From: Actinomycetota bacterium
GTDB taxonomy: Bacteria > Actinomycetota > Actinomycetes > S36-B12 > UBA5976
Assembly (NCBI GenBank): GCA_947486505.1
Contig: CANKTT010000092.1
Location: 1 to 5,731 of the forward strand
Direction: 5' to 3'
DNA: 5,731 nt
The translations under genes were made by a program, and so were the position numbers. Below are positions 5,616-5,731 of the stretch, piece by piece (position 1 is the first letter of the stretch; every line of letters begins with the position of its first letter). The notes beneath the pieces were generated by a model that saw only the letters and a list, made by a program, of their open reading frames with translations, had not been told where the DNA came from and ran no database searches.

Positions 5616-5666
5616 GTGCTTAGCCCACACAGAATGGTGATGGTGACCTATGGGTGCATCTATTGA
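5616..5666 (+). CDS. Possible leader peptide overlapping the HTH gene start
   Basis: The best Shine-Dalgarno match in the window, GGAGG (5603-5607), lies eight bases before GTG 5616. From there a 16-codon frame (MLSPHRMVMVTYGCIY) runs to TGA at 5664-5666, overlapping the first 17 bases of the HTH gene in another frame. The same frame is open back to ATG 5583 (27 codons), but that start has no clear ribosome site. It could be a leader peptide that couples translation to the HTH gene, or the purine tract may only be part of RNA structure. The peptide has no recognised family and no run of one amino acid typical of attenuators. Confidence 0.3.
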   Translation: MLSPHRMVMVTYGCIY

Positions 5667-5731
5667 ACGTCCGCTCGGAGAAGTTCGCTTTTTGACAGTT
5701 GCCGAAGTTGCAACTGCAATGCGCGTATCAA
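5650..5731 (+). CDS. BldC-like helix-turn-helix DNA-binding protein, N-terminal part
   Basis: Only 27 codons are in the window. After a short N-terminal tail, FLTVAEVATAMRVS (14-27) is the opening of the MerR/excisionase-type helix-turn-helix domain found in small actinobacterial regulators such as BldC and M. tuberculosis Rv0500A, which is also encoded just after proC. Full proteins of this type are about 70-80 residues and bind DNA; their targets are mostly unknown outside BldC. The start is ATG 5650: an in-frame TGA two codons upstream (5644-5646) excludes a longer form, and GGTGA (5642-5646) is a modest ribosome site. By analogy the next gene is expected to encode the tiny basic ribosomal protein bS22, but that lies outside the window. 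Family assignment rests on 14 residues plus synteny. Confidence 0.85.
   Translation, partial: MGASIERPLGEVRFLTVAEVATAMRVS

Larger units (their letters stand above)
5445..5649 (+). other. Noncoding region between proC and the HTH gene
   Basis: About 200 bases without a recognisable protein gene other than a possible 16-codon leader frame. The first part (5445-5550) is AT-rich and carries two perfect dyads (5468-5482 and 5500-5521). A TTGCCA (5470-5475) and TATCAA (5494-5499) pair with an 18-base spacer is a weak promoter candidate whose start site would fall inside the second dyad. A second possible -10, TAATGT (5565-5570), has no -35. The last part (5590-5630) turns GC-rich and can fold into two mutually exclusive small hairpins. 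It looks like a regulated 5' leader of the HTH gene. Confidence 0.5.

Noticed and set aside
5603..5650. Resemblance of GGGGAAGCCGGTG to the conserved GGGAA/GGTG part of a cobalamin riboswitch
   Set aside because: The rest of the B12-box architecture and its flanking stems are missing, and a BldC-like gene is not a known cobalamin target. The match is short enough to be chance.

Overview
The window looks like a core chromosomal segment of an actinobacterium with moderate GC, clearly lower than in Streptomyces or Mycobacterium. The gene content supports this: a short-form Ppx close to mycobacterial PPX1, a disA-radA pair, and a proC gene followed by a BldC-like helix-turn-helix gene. A streamlined freshwater lineage (acI/Nanopelagicales type) would fit, but that placement is inference from base composition and compact layout. 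I see no mobile element, CRISPR array, tRNA or rRNA.

Left half, minus strand, read from right to left: a cysteine-rich protein of unknown function (2625 to 1843), radA (1762 to 389), then disA (from 314, running off the left edge). RadA is a recombination helicase and DisA makes c-di-AMP while scanning DNA. The two are known to interact in other Gram-positive bacteria, so this is a DNA-repair and second-messenger block.

Right half, plus strand: ppx (2694-3629), a monofunctional proline dehydrogenase (3692-4621), proC (4632-5429), and after about 220 noncoding bases the first 27 codons of a BldC/excisionase-type DNA-binding protein (from 5650, cut by the right edge). Proline dehydrogenase and proC are only 10 bases apart and are probably co-translated, although they run the proline/P5C step in opposite directions.

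The two halves diverge from a 68-base gap (2626-2693). Both genes that leave it lack a Shine-Dalgarno sequence and have -10-like hexamers about six or seven bases before the start codon, which suggests leaderless transcripts in both directions. The gap also holds a perfect dyad.

The least ordinary part is noncoding, 5404-5650. It contains a 15-bp terminator stem with the proC stop codon in its loop, a downstream repeat that could form a competing hairpin, two more perfect dyads, and a strong Shine-Dalgarno in front of a 16-codon reading frame that overlaps the start of the helix-turn-helix gene. I do not see a new multi-gene system here. The protein most worth following is the cysteine-rich one, and the regulatory layout before the helix-turn-helix gene is the best lead among noncoding features.
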